From Mesorhizobium sp. ES1-1 (GTDB taxonomy: Bacteria; Pseudomonadota; Alphaproteobacteria; Rhizobiales; Rhizobiaceae), in the NCBI RefSeq assembly GCF_020164785.1, contig NZ_JAIUGX010000001.1:124001-188000 (forward strand): a stretch of 64,000 nt of DNA. The letters run 5' to 3'. Positions 7,970 to 15,909 of the stretch are shown one piece after another. A program made the position numbers and the translations under genes. Within the stretch, counting starts at the first letter, position 1, and every line of letters begins with the position of its first letter. The notes beneath the pieces were generated by a model. The model had not been told where the DNA came from. It made no database searches and worked only from the letters and a program-made list of their open reading frames with translations.

Positions 7970-8992
7970 ATGAAAGCCACCGTTTCGGATATCGCGCGTA
8001 ATTGCGGGCTGTCGACCGCCACGGTCGACAGGGTGCTCAACAACCGGCCTGGCGCCAGTGCGGCCAACCGGCAGCGCGTCATGGAAGCAGCCAAGCAACT
8101 CGGTTACCTGCCTGTCGCCGATCAGGTGACGCTTCCATCGCGACCGGCCCATCTCGAGTTCCTGCTGCCGATCGGCAGCAACGCATTCATGCGCGACCTC
8201 GCAGGATATATCGAGGACTACGCCGCGCGCCTGCCGCTTGTCGCTTCATGCCGGATCCACAAGCTCGCGGGAATCTCGCCCAATGCATTGCAGGCAGCTG
8301 TCGAGAATCTCTCGCTGAAGGCGAACGGGGTGGGTGTCATCGCCATCGACCATCCGCGCACGCGAAACATCCTGCGCGACATCGTCGACGCCGGCATTCG
8401 CCTGGTGACGCTGGTGTCCGATATTCCGGCCGCGCCGCGCTCGGCCTATGTGGGCATCGACAACAGGGTGGCGGGACGGACAGCCGCACTCCTGATGGGA
8501 CGCTACCTCGGTGGCCTCAAGGGCCATCTCGCAATGGTGGTCGGGTCGCGGTCATATCGCGGCCATGAAGAACGTGAAATGGGCTTTCGCTCGGTGCTCG
8601 GCGAGGAGTTCCCGAACCTGACCGTCAGCAGCGCCGTCGAGATCAACGATGAGCCTGAAGCCAGCTATACCGAAACGATGAAGGCGCTGCGGAACGAACC
8701 GGAACTGCTCGGCATCTACTGCGTCGGCGCAGGCCGTTCCGGTGTCGCGAAGGCGATCAGGGAAACGAGGCCCAACCGCAAGCCTGTATTCATCTGCCAT
8801 GACCTTACCCGGGAGACCCGGGGCTATCTCGTCGATGATCTCGCCGATGTCGTCATCGACCAGAATGCCAGGCTGATCGCAGAGCAATCCGTCATCCAGC
8901 TGCTGGGATCGATCGCATCGTCCGCGCCCTATCTGACCCGAAAATTTATCGAGCCTCGGTTGATCTTCCGCGAGAATATTCCGGTCCAATAG
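7970..8992 (+). CDS. LacI-family transcriptional regulator of the sugar importer
   Basis: A 340-residue regulator. The N-terminal helix-turn-helix and hinge helix are seen as TVSDIARNCGLSTATVDRVLNN (residues 4-25) and RQRVMEAAKQLGY. The rest is a periplasmic-binding-protein-like sensor domain with AYVGIDNRVAGRTAALLMGRYL. The long sensor resembles the family members that pair with XylF-like transporters and sense an imported sugar or its phosphate. It is 127 bases after the ATPase and probably controls the operon from 3575 or 5008; the ligand is unknown. Confidence 0.85.
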   Translation: MKATVSDIARNCGLSTATVDRVLNNRPGASAANRQRVMEAAKQLGYLPVADQVTLPSRPAHLEFLLPIGSNAFMRDLAGYIEDYAARLPLVASCRIHKLAGISPNALQAAVENLSLKANGVGVIAIDHPRTRNILRDIVDAGIRLVTLVSDIPAAPRSAYVGIDNRVAGRTAALLMGRYLGGLKGHLAMVVGSRSYRGHEEREMGFRSVLGEEFPNLTVSSAVEINDEPEASYTETMKALRNEPELLGIYCVGAGRSGVAKAIRETRPNRKPVFICHDLTRETRGYLVDDLADVVIDQNARLIAEQSVIQLLGSIASSAPYLTRKFIEPRLIFRENIPVQ

Positions 8993-9341
8993 GAACGGAG
9001 GAGATGTCCGGTAGTAAAGCAACCAGGCGCTCCGCACGGCGACACGGCAAATCTGCACAGCTGCTATGCAGGATCCGCAATTGCCGAATCGTTGGGCACA
9101 TCGTAGGTATTGGTTGTCGGCCATCTACTCCTCCCAGATGCGATGCCGACGCTGAGTGGGGTGCACCTCCTCCCGCGCCACACTCGAAATCGAGCCCGCT
9201 GCCACCTCCTCCCGGCAGCGGGCTTTTTTCATTTTAGACGCGAAGCAATGCCCGCCCTGCGACCACGGGCGTGAAGAGCGATGGGATTGGCGCCAAGCTC
9301 GCTCGACTGAATCGAACAGGCCGCCCTGCGGCAGCCAAGAT
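8993..9341. other. Intergenic region between convergent lacI-type and tetR genes
   Basis: A 349-base stretch with a clear terminator at 9193-9230 and no convincing gene. A possible 77-codon frame (9004-9237) has no ribosome-binding site, runs through the terminator and has a proline- and arginine-rich composition unlike the neighbours, so I do not call it. Confidence 0.6.
9193..9230 (+). terminator. Rho-independent terminator
   Basis: AGCCCGCTGCC (9193-9203) pairs perfectly with GGCAGCGGGCT (9214-9224) around a 10-base loop, followed by TTTTTT. It closes the 3575-8992 transcription unit about 200 bases after the LacI gene. Confidence 0.9.
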
Positions 9342-9932
9342 TTAACTGGCCGCGGCACCCCTGAAGGATACGATCAGGCCTTCCGCCATGCGCACGAACT
9401 GCGCGCTTGGGCCCTCGCTTCCCACGGTCTGCACGCTTACACGGGCGCCTTCGAACAGCAGCGACAGCGTATCGGCGAGAAGCTCCGCCTGGCCAATGCC
9501 GGCATCCCGACACAGCGTCACCAGTCGCGCACGCTGGGCTTCCTTCAATTCCTTGATCACCAGCCTTGCCGGATGCTCGGGCTCGGTCAACTCGGCAGCG
9601 GCATTGGCCATGTCGCAGCCGCGGCCATCAGCGTTGAGCATGAAGGCGGCCTTGCGAACCCAGGCATGCAACTGGGCGAGCTTGTCGCCCGGGAACTCCG
9701 CCTCGAAGGCTTCCCACATCGCGCCGGCCTTGGCGGCATTGGCACGCAGACATTCGACGATCAGCTCATCCTTGGATTCGAAATGACGATAGAGCGTCAT
9801 CTTGTTGGTGCCGGCAGCCTCGGTGATGGCGTCGACGCCAACGCCCTTGATGCCATGCTTGTGGAACATGTCACGAGCCGTCTCGAGGATCCGATCCCGG
9901 GGACGTGAGCGCTCCACGACGCCGTCTGTCAT
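9342..9932 (-). CDS. TetR-family repressor of the adjacent RND efflux operon
   Basis: A 196-residue TetR-type repressor. The helix-turn-helix is GVDAITEAAGTNKMTLYRHFESKDELI (about residues 30-56). The C-terminal ligand domain has no obvious signature and probably binds a pump substrate. Two adjacent ATGs occur at 9935 and 9932; the second is better spaced from AGGAG (6 bases), so I use 9932. The gene is divergent from a small protein and RND pump genes, and the shared region contains two identical-format dyads (9983-9998, 10008-10023), one of them lying between promoter boxes. Repression of the pump and of itself is the expected mode. Confidence 0.88.
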   Translation of the reverse strand: MTDGVVERSRPRDRILETARDMFHKHGIKGVGVDAITEAAGTNKMTLYRHFESKDELIVECLRANAAKAGAMWEAFEAEFPGDKLAQLHAWVRKAAFMLNADGRGCDMANAAAELTEPEHPARLVIKELKEAQRARLVTLCRDAGIGQAELLADTLSLLFEGARVSVQTVGSEGPSAQFVRMAEGLIVSFRGAAAS

Positions 9933-9971
9933 CATGATCTCCTTTCGTTTCCAAAAACGCACGGCCACCTC

Positions 9972-10023
9972 TTGACTAGGGTGTTACCGGTCTGTAACTA
10001 TGCAGATGTTACTTACTGGTAAC
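9972..10023 (+). promoter_or_regulatory. Efflux-operon promoter with two TetR-type operator dyads
   Basis: TTGACT (9972-9977), 17 bases, TAACTA (9995-10000) forms a sigma-70-like promoter facing the pump genes. Two dyads of the form GTTAC-N6-GTAAC lie at 9983-9998 and 10008-10023, 25 bases apart start to start. The first occupies the spacer and -10 region and the second the likely start point, so a bound repressor would block RNA polymerase. Confidence 0.7.
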
Positions 10024-10172
10024 ACCTATGTCGCTTTTCGTCAATAACAAGGCCGTGAACGCATTTGGCGGGTTGGAACGGCGAAATTGCGACTCATGCG
10101 GCTTCGGCCGGTGAAGAAATGAAAAACGGTTCGCGAGCGTGGGCTGCGAATCGACAGACAAGGAGCCGGCCA

Positions 10173-10424
10173 ATGCCACAGCGCCGCGATCTTACCATAG
10201 ATGAAGCCGTCCGGGATCCGATGATCCGGCTGGTGATGAAGGCAGATGGGGTCGACCCCCGCGCCCTCGAGAAAATGCTTCGCTCGCTTGCCGATGGGCA
10301 GCAGCGCGATGTACCCCTGCTGCGGTCCGGGGAAGAGCCCCGCAACGGACGCGCCCAATTGTCCAGGGTCGCCAGCGCCTTCGGGCGGGCAAGAGCTGCC
10401 GGCGAGGCGTGCGTGTCGTGGTAA
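10173..10424 (+). CDS. Small conserved-looking protein in front of the RND pump
   Basis: An 83-residue protein starting MPQRRDLTIDEAVRDPMIRLVMKADGVDP, with no signal peptide or membrane segment and a helical, charged N-terminal half. The start is supported by AGGAG at 10161-10165, 7 bases before ATG 10173. Its end overlaps the start of the pump gene (GTG 10409 or 10418), which implies translational coupling. I do not recognise a named family. Its position between the regulated promoter and the pump suggests it is a leader gene or small accessory of the operon. The C-terminal 40 residues look less protein-like and are the least certain part. Confidence 0.6.
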   Translation: MPQRRDLTIDEAVRDPMIRLVMKADGVDPRALEKMLRSLADGQQRDVPLLRSGEEPRNGRAQLSRVASAFGRARAAGEACVSW

Positions 10425-13400
10425 ACTTCTTCATCCACCGTCCGATCTTCGCCTCGGCGATCGCCATCATCATGGTGCTCGCCGGGACGATTTGCTATTT
10501 CCTCCTGCCCGTCTCGCAGTTTCCCGACATCACGCCGCCCCAGGTGGTGGTCAGCGCCCACTATCCGGGCGCCAGCGCGCAGGTCGTGGCCGATACGGTG
10601 ACGACGCCGTTGGAGCAGCAGATCAACGGCGTGCAGGGCATGACCTACATGTCGTCGACAAGTTCCAATGACGGCTCATCGACCATCACCATCACTTTCG
10701 ACGTCGGCTATTCCTTGAGCACCGCGGCGGTCGACGTCCAGAACCGGGTCTCGCAGGCGGCTTCGTCGTTGCCCGCGATCGTCAACCAGAGCGGCGTGAC
10801 GATCAAGAAGCAGAACCCGAACTTCGTCCTGATCGTCAACCTGACCTCGCCCGACAATTCCATCGATCCGGTGGCGCTGAGCAATCTTGCTTATCTGCAG
10901 GTGGTCGATCCGCTGAAACGCCTGCCCGGCGTCGGCGACGTGCAGATCTTCGGCGAACGGCGCTACTCGATGCGAGTCTGGCTCGATCCCGACAAGCTCG
11001 CCAATCTCGGCATCACCGCCGTCGATGTCCAGAATGCCATTTCGGAACAGAACGTCCAGGTGGCGGCCGGCAAGATCGGCCAGTCGCCCGCGCCGGCCGG
11101 CACGGCCTTCGAGATGCAGGTCAACGCTGTCGGCCGGTTGAGCGACCCGAAAGAGTTCGGCGACATCGTGGTGCGTGCCAACACCGATACCGGCTCGCTG
11201 GTGCGGCTGCGCGACGTGGCCCGCATCGAACTCGGCGCCCTGCAATATTCGTCATCGGCCTTCTTCGGCAAGGACCCAACCGTGGTGCTCGCCGTCTACC
11301 AGATGCCGGGTTCAAACGCGCTCGATCTACAGCAGCGCGTCAAGGACAAGATGCAGGAATTGTCCGGTCGCTTCCCCAAGGGTGTGTCCTACGCCATGCA
11401 CTACGACACGACACGCTTCGTCTCGGCCTCGATGCACGACGTGCTGATCACGCTGGGCGAAGCGCTGGTGCTCGTCGTCGCTGTTGTGTTCGTGTTCCTG
11501 CAAAGCTGGCGCACGACAATCATCCCGACGATCGCCATTCCGGTGTCTCTGGTGGCCACGCTCGTGGTCATGGAGATGCTCGGCTTCTCGCTCAACATGC
11601 TCTCCCTGCTCGGCATGGTGCTGGCGATCGGCCTGGTCGTCGACGACGCCATCGTCGTGGTGGAGAACGTCGAACGACAGCTGGAGGCCGGGCTCAAGCC
11701 GCTGGCGGCGACGAAGGCCGCGATGGCGGAAGTCACCGGGCCGATCATCGCCACCACAGCGGTCCTGATGGCGGTCTTCGTTCCGGTTGCCTTCATTCCG
11801 GGCGTCTCGGGCCGGCTCTACAACCAGTTCGCGCTGACGGTGGCGATTTCGGTCGGCATCTCGGCCTTCAACTCGCTGACGCTCAGCCCGGCGCTCAGCG
11901 CCGCATTCCTGAAGCATCGCCAGCCGACACAGTTCGTGCTGTTCCGCTGGTTCAACACCGGCTTTGACCGGCTGTCCCATGCGTACGCCCATGGCGTGCG
12001 CTTCCTCATCCGCCTGCGCTGGATCATGCTCGGCCTGTTCGCCGCCGGGCTGGTCGCGACATATTTTGTCTGGCAGCGCCTGCCATCGACCTTCCTTCCG
12101 GTCGAGGATCAGGGCTATTTCTTCGTCGTCATCCAATTGCCCGACGGCGCATCGCTGGAGCGCACCGACGCGGTAGCCCAGAAGGCGCGCGACATCCTGC
12201 AGGCGACGCCCGGCGTCGAGATTGTCGGCTCGATCAGCGGCCTCAACTTCCTCACCAGCGCCGCGCAGTCGAACTCGGCGGTCGAGTTCGCTATCCTGAA
12301 GCCCTGGGAGGAGCGTGGACCCGACCAGAGCGCGTCCAAGCTGGTTGCCGATGTGCGCGGCAAACTGCTGCAGATGCCGGAAGCCTTCGCTCTGAGCTTC
12401 GACCCGCCGTCGATCCCCGGCATCGGCGCTACGGGCGGGTTCGAATTCGTCGTCGAGGATCTCACCGGGCGCGGCAGCGCCGCGCTCAACGATGCGACGC
12501 AAGCCGTGATCGCCGAGGCGCGCAAAAAGCCTGAAATCAATCCGCAGCAGCTGTTCTCGCCCTTCTCGACCTCGACGCCGCAGTTCAACTACGACCTCGA
12601 CCGAGCCAAGGCCAAGCTGCTCGGCCTCAATCTGCCCGACGTGTTCAACACGCTGCAGATCTATCTCGGCTCGCTCTATGTGAACGACTTCAACCTGTTT
12701 GGCCGCACCTTCCGGGTGACCATCCAGGCCGACAAGGATTCACGTGCCGGCGCTGCCGACATCTCGCGGCTCTATGTCCGCAACGCCTCGGGCGGCATGG
12801 TGCCGCTCAGCACGCTGGGCAAACTGGTGCCGTTCGTCGGCCCTGAAACCGTGCCGCATTACAACAACAATGCCTCGGCCACGATCAATGGCGGCGCGGC
12901 CCCCGGCTTCTCCTCGGGCCAGGCTGTCGCCGCGATGGAACGGGCGGCCGCTATCGCGCTGCCCAGGGATTTCGGCTTCGAATGGACCGGCATCACCTTC
13001 CAGGAGCTCAAGGCGGGATCGATCGCCTCCGTCGTCTTCGGCCTCGCTATCATCTTCGTCTTCCTGATCCTGGCGGCGCAGTATGAGAGCTGGGCCATGC
13101 CGTTCATGGTGCTGCTGGCGGTGCCGCTGGCCTTGTTCGGCGCCTTTGCGGCGCTTTGGGTGCGGGGCATGCAGATCGACGTCTACTCGCAGATCGGCTT
13201 CGTCATGCTGATCGGCCTGGCGGCCAAGAACGCCATCCTGATCGTCGAGTTCGCCAGACGGCGGCGTGAGGAAGGCCTGAGGATCGTCGATGCGGCGATG
13301 GAGGCGGCGCGGCTGCGGCTGAGGCCCATCCTGATGACGGCATTCGCCTTCATCCTGGGTGTGCTGCCGCTGATGTTCGCCACCGGCGCCGGCGCCGCGA

Positions 13401-13594
13401 GCCGTCAATCGATCGGCACGACCGTCTTCGGCGGCATGGTCGCGGCGACCATCCTGTCACTGGTCTTCGTGCCGGTCTTCTACGCGGTCATTGAACAGCT
13501 ACGCGAACGCCGCGTCGAGGACGAGGCGGCTTCGCACCATACTGAACCAACAGCCGACCCCGCCTTCCCTCCCCTGGCGGAAGCGGCCGAATAA
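10409..13594 (+). CDS. RND multidrug efflux pump, inner-membrane permease (HAE-1/AcrB family)
   Basis: A 1061-residue proton-driven pump of AcrB length and layout: NFFIHRPIFASAIAIIMVLAG is the first membrane helix, then a periplasmic porter domain, and GLVVDDAIVVVENVER in helix 4 with the proton-relay aspartates D412 and D413. The second half repeats the pattern. The start is GTG, at 10409 or 10418; a GAGG at 10404-10407 favours the latter, but I annotate the longer form. It overlaps the small upstream gene and is followed after 14 bases by its adaptor. No outer-membrane channel gene is nearby, so it must use one encoded elsewhere. The TetR gene at 9342 likely represses it. Confidence 0.93.
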   Translation: MRVVVNFFIHRPIFASAIAIIMVLAGTICYFLLPVSQFPDITPPQVVVSAHYPGASAQVVADTVTTPLEQQINGVQGMTYMSSTSSNDGSSTITITFDVGYSLSTAAVDVQNRVSQAASSLPAIVNQSGVTIKKQNPNFVLIVNLTSPDNSIDPVALSNLAYLQVVDPLKRLPGVGDVQIFGERRYSMRVWLDPDKLANLGITAVDVQNAISEQNVQVAAGKIGQSPAPAGTAFEMQVNAVGRLSDPKEFGDIVVRANTDTGSLVRLRDVARIELGALQYSSSAFFGKDPTVVLAVYQMPGSNALDLQQRVKDKMQELSGRFPKGVSYAMHYDTTRFVSASMHDVLITLGEALVLVVAVVFVFLQSWRTTIIPTIAIPVSLVATLVVMEMLGFSLNMLSLLGMVLAIGLVVDDAIVVVENVERQLEAGLKPLAATKAAMAEVTGPIIATTAVLMAVFVPVAFIPGVSGRLYNQFALTVAISVGISAFNSLTLSPALSAAFLKHRQPTQFVLFRWFNTGFDRLSHAYAHGVRFLIRLRWIMLGLFAAGLVATYFVWQRLPSTFLPVEDQGYFFVVIQLPDGASLERTDAVAQKARDILQATPGVEIVGSISGLNFLTSAAQSNSAVEFAILKPWEERGPDQSASKLVADVRGKLLQMPEAFALSFDPPSIPGIGATGGFEFVVEDLTGRGSAALNDATQAVIAEARKKPEINPQQLFSPFSTSTPQFNYDLDRAKAKLLGLNLPDVFNTLQIYLGSLYVNDFNLFGRTFRVTIQADKDSRAGAADISRLYVRNASGGMVPLSTLGKLVPFVGPETVPHYNNNASATINGGAAPGFSSGQAVAAMERAAAIALPRDFGFEWTGITFQELKAGSIASVVFGLAIIFVFLILAAQYESWAMPFMVLLAVPLALFGAFAALWVRGMQIDVYSQIGFVMLIGLAAKNAILIVEFARRRREEGLRIVDAAMEAARLRLRPILMTAFAFILGVLPLMFATGAGAASRQSIGTTVFGGMVAATILSLVFVPVFYAVIEQLRERRVEDEAASHHTEPTADPAFPPLAEAAE

Positions 13595-13608
13595 GATTGG
13601 AGACTATC

Positions 13609-14763
13609 ATGCGTAAATGGAAAATCGCCTTGGGAACGGCCGTCGCGCTGGGAGCGATCTCGGTTGCCAGCGTCCACCTGCTCGACATGGGCAATCTCAG
13701 CCTCAATGCCGGCACGGCCGGCGCGGCGACGCCCGCTCCGGCGGCATTCGTCATGCCGGTGCCGGTGGTCAGCGTCGTCAAGAAGACGATCCCGATCTAC
13801 CTCGACTACGCCGCCCGGACGGAGCCCATCCGCAGCATCACGCTGCAGGCCAGGGTGCCGGGCTATCTGCAGGAGCAGACGGCCGCCGACGGTGTCGATG
13901 TGCGTCAAGGCGACCTGCTCTACAAGATCGCGCCTGACGACTTCAGGGCCGCGCTCGACCAAGCCAAAGCGCAGGTGCAGCGCGATACGGCAACGCTGGA
14001 CTATGCGCGCTCCAATCTCGGCCGGGGCACCGAACTCGCCAAGAGCGGCTATCTGGCCAAGGACAGCTTCGATCAGCGCACCAGCACTTTGCGCGAGGCG
14101 CAGGCATCGCTGGCCCTCAACCAGGCTGCCGTCCGCACCGCCGAGCTCAACTTGAGCTACGCCGAGATTCGCGCGCCGTTTCCCGGGCGCCTAGGCCATA
14201 GCCAGGCGTCGGTGGGAACGCTGGTCAGCGTCGCCGGCACGGTGCTCAACACACTGGTGCAGCTCGATCCGATCTACGTAACTTTCAACCCGAGCGAGAC
14301 GGACCTGGCCCAGATCGAGCAGGCCCGCGCTGCAGGTCCGATTGAGGTCGAAGTCCTGCTGCCTGGCGAGACAGGCGCCAGCCAGAAGGGCGAACTCACC
14401 TTCATCGACAATTCCATCGACCGCTCGACGGGCACGATCACAGCGCGGGCGACGATCGGCAATGGCAAGTTCACGCTGCTACCTGGTCAGTATGTCCGCG
14501 TGCGGCTGCATGTGAAACAGCAGGCCGATGCGCTGATGGTGCCGCAGACTGCGTTGGGATCGAGCCAGCTCGGCAAATATCTCTATGTCGTCGGCAAGGG
14601 CAACACGGTCGACCAGCGCATCGTTTCGCTCGGTCCAGTCAACGGCGATCAGGTAGCGATCCTGAGCGGCGTGGCCGAGGGAGATCAAGTCATCACGGGC
14701 AATCTGCAGAAGATCGGACCAGGAATGCCGATCTCTCCGCTACCGGAAAAGCCGGCAACCTGA
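13609..14763 (+). CDS. RND efflux periplasmic adaptor (membrane fusion protein)
   Basis: A 384-residue adaptor of the AcrA/MexA family. After an N-terminal membrane anchor (about residues 5-24) come the lipoyl half-motifs around ARVPGYLQEQTAADGVDVRQGDLLYKI, an alpha-hairpin with QAKAQVQRDTATLDYARSNLGRGTELAKSGYLAKDSFDQ, then the second lipoyl part RAPFPGRLGHSQASVG and a beta-barrel. I place the start at ATG 13609, after the ribosome-binding site TTGGAGA; an in-frame TTG lies 12 bases upstream. There is no lipobox, unlike the second adaptor in this window. It is in one operon with the pump at 10409. Confidence 0.9.
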   Translation: MRKWKIALGTAVALGAISVASVHLLDMGNLSLNAGTAGAATPAPAAFVMPVPVVSVVKKTIPIYLDYAARTEPIRSITLQARVPGYLQEQTAADGVDVRQGDLLYKIAPDDFRAALDQAKAQVQRDTATLDYARSNLGRGTELAKSGYLAKDSFDQRTSTLREAQASLALNQAAVRTAELNLSYAEIRAPFPGRLGHSQASVGTLVSVAGTVLNTLVQLDPIYVTFNPSETDLAQIEQARAAGPIEVEVLLPGETGASQKGELTFIDNSIDRSTGTITARATIGNGKFTLLPGQYVRVRLHVKQQADALMVPQTALGSSQLGKYLYVVGKGNTVDQRIVSLGPVNGDQVAILSGVAEGDQVITGNLQKIGPGMPISPLPEKPAT

Positions 14764-14786
14764 ACACCCCCGTCAGGAACGGCCTC

Positions 14787-14825
14787 AGCGGCGCCCCGAC
14801 CCTACATAAGGTCGCGGGCGCCGCT
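14787..14825 (+). terminator. Probable terminator hairpin after the efflux operon
   Basis: AGCGGCGCCCCGACC (14787-14801) pairs with GGTCGCGGGCGCCGCT (14810-14825) with one bulged base and an 8-base loop. No T run follows (ATCTTAAAT), so it may be a weak or Rho-assisted terminator. Confidence 0.5.
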
Positions 14826-14987
14826 ATCTTAAATGGTCGACCCAACGCCAGCAGTTCCACGCGAACAGGGCGTTAGATGGCGCGATCAGCAGCGCGGTCT
14901 CCAGGTCGGCGCGCGTCTCGACCCGCCGCCCAGGGCGATGCCCACGCCGACCTCTCCGACGCCATCGGCCCGAACGAAAACGCTCAT
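14824..14987 (-). pseudogene. Possible frameshifted small gene remnant
   Basis: Read on the minus strand from ATG 14987, about 21 codons (MSVFVRADGVGEVGVGIALG) have strong third-position G/C, then the frame degenerates. Shifting frame by one base in a G-rich run near 14920 restores a coding-like stretch (VETRADLETALLIAPSNALF and onward) to a TAG at 14824. This two-frame pattern suggests a frameshifted or relic gene. I cannot name a family, and chance remains possible in such GC-rich DNA. Confidence 0.3.
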
Positions 14988-15096
14988 ACCCTGCACCGAA
15001 TTGCTAGGTAGCTCCGGCTTTCTGCTGAATTGCCTGTATTGCCCTTGAAAGAGGCGTGGTTCCCTGCATACCCTTGCGGCACGCAGGGAGGGCCAA

Positions 15097-15861
15097 ATGG
15101 ACATTTTCAGGCTGGACGGCGATGTCGCTCTGGTGACGGGAGCAGGCAGCGGCATTGGCCAGGCGATCGCGATCGGCTTGGCGGAGGCCGGCTCCGATGT
15201 GGCCTGCTTCGGCCATGCGTCGAACGGCGGGTTGGACGAAACTGCGCAGAGGATAACGGCACTCGGCCGCAAGGCCCTGGTGCTGGCCGGCACGGTGACA
15301 TCCGAGAGCGACCTTGCGGCGGCAATGGACCGCGTCGAGGCCGAACTCGGCCCGCTGACCGTTGCCGTCAACAATGCCGGTATCGCCGGCTCCGAGCCGG
15401 CCGAAACATTGTCGCTCGATGCCTGGCGCAAGGTGCATGACGTCAATGTCGCAGGCGTGTTCCTTTCGTGCCAGGCCGAGGCGCGCAAGATGCTGCCGAG
15501 ACGCAGGGGAGCCATCATCAACATCGCGTCGATGTCGGCAACCATCGCCAACCGGGGCCTGACGCAGGCGCATTACAATTCCTCAAAAGCCGCCGTCATC
15601 CACATGTCGAAAAGCCTCGCCATGGAATGGGCAGCCCGGGGGCTGCGCGTCAATGTCCTCAGCCCGGGCTACACGTTGACGCCGATGAACCGGCGGCCGG
15701 AAGTCGCCGAGGAAATCAAGATCTTCAAACGAGACACACCGATGGGACGGATGGCTGAGCCGGAGGAGATGGTCGGGCCAGCCATATTCCTGGCCAGCCG
15801 TGCCTCCAGCTTCGTCACCGGCCTCGACCTGATCGCCGACGGCGGCTACGTCTGCTGGTAG
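15097..15861 (+). CDS. Short-chain dehydrogenase/reductase (SDR)
   Basis: A 254-residue classical SDR. The NAD(P)-binding motif TGAGSGIG is at residues 14-21, NNAG near 90, the catalytic serine is in IINIASMSA (about residue 143) and the YNSSK motif is near 164-168. The sequence LSPGYTLTPMNRRPE is typical of sugar and polyol dehydrogenases of this fold. The start follows GGGAGGG at a suitable distance. It stands alone, convergent with the second RND pump and with no pathway partner next to it, so its substrate cannot be inferred. Confidence 0.85.
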   Translation: MDIFRLDGDVALVTGAGSGIGQAIAIGLAEAGSDVACFGHASNGGLDETAQRITALGRKALVLAGTVTSESDLAAAMDRVEAELGPLTVAVNNAGIAGSEPAETLSLDAWRKVHDVNVAGVFLSCQAEARKMLPRRRGAIINIASMSATIANRGLTQAHYNSSKAAVIHMSKSLAMEWAARGLRVNVLSPGYTLTPMNRRPEVAEEIKIFKRDTPMGRMAEPEEMVGPAIFLASRASSFVTGLDLIADGGYVCW

Positions 15862-15872
15862 TCGGGCAAGGC

Positions 15873-15900
15873 GATCGGGCTGGGACGTCCCAGGCCGATC
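15873..15900. terminator. Near-palindromic hairpin between convergent genes
   Basis: GATCGGGCTGGGAC (15873-15886) is followed at once by GTCCCAGGCCGATC (15887-15900); 13 of 14 pairs match. It lies between the stop codons of the SDR gene and the convergent pump gene, the place for a two-way terminator, but has no T run. Confidence 0.45.
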
Positions 15901-15909
15901 CGGAGCTCT

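Larger units (their letters stand above)
14764..15096. other. Intergenic region with a GC hairpin and a possible gene remnant
   Basis: A 333-base gap between the efflux adaptor and an SDR gene. It contains a strong hairpin at 14787-14825 and a minus-strand coding-like remnant at 14824-14987 (both listed separately). The remaining 100 bases before 15097 show only the ribosome-binding site GGGAGGG of the SDR gene. Confidence 0.5.
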
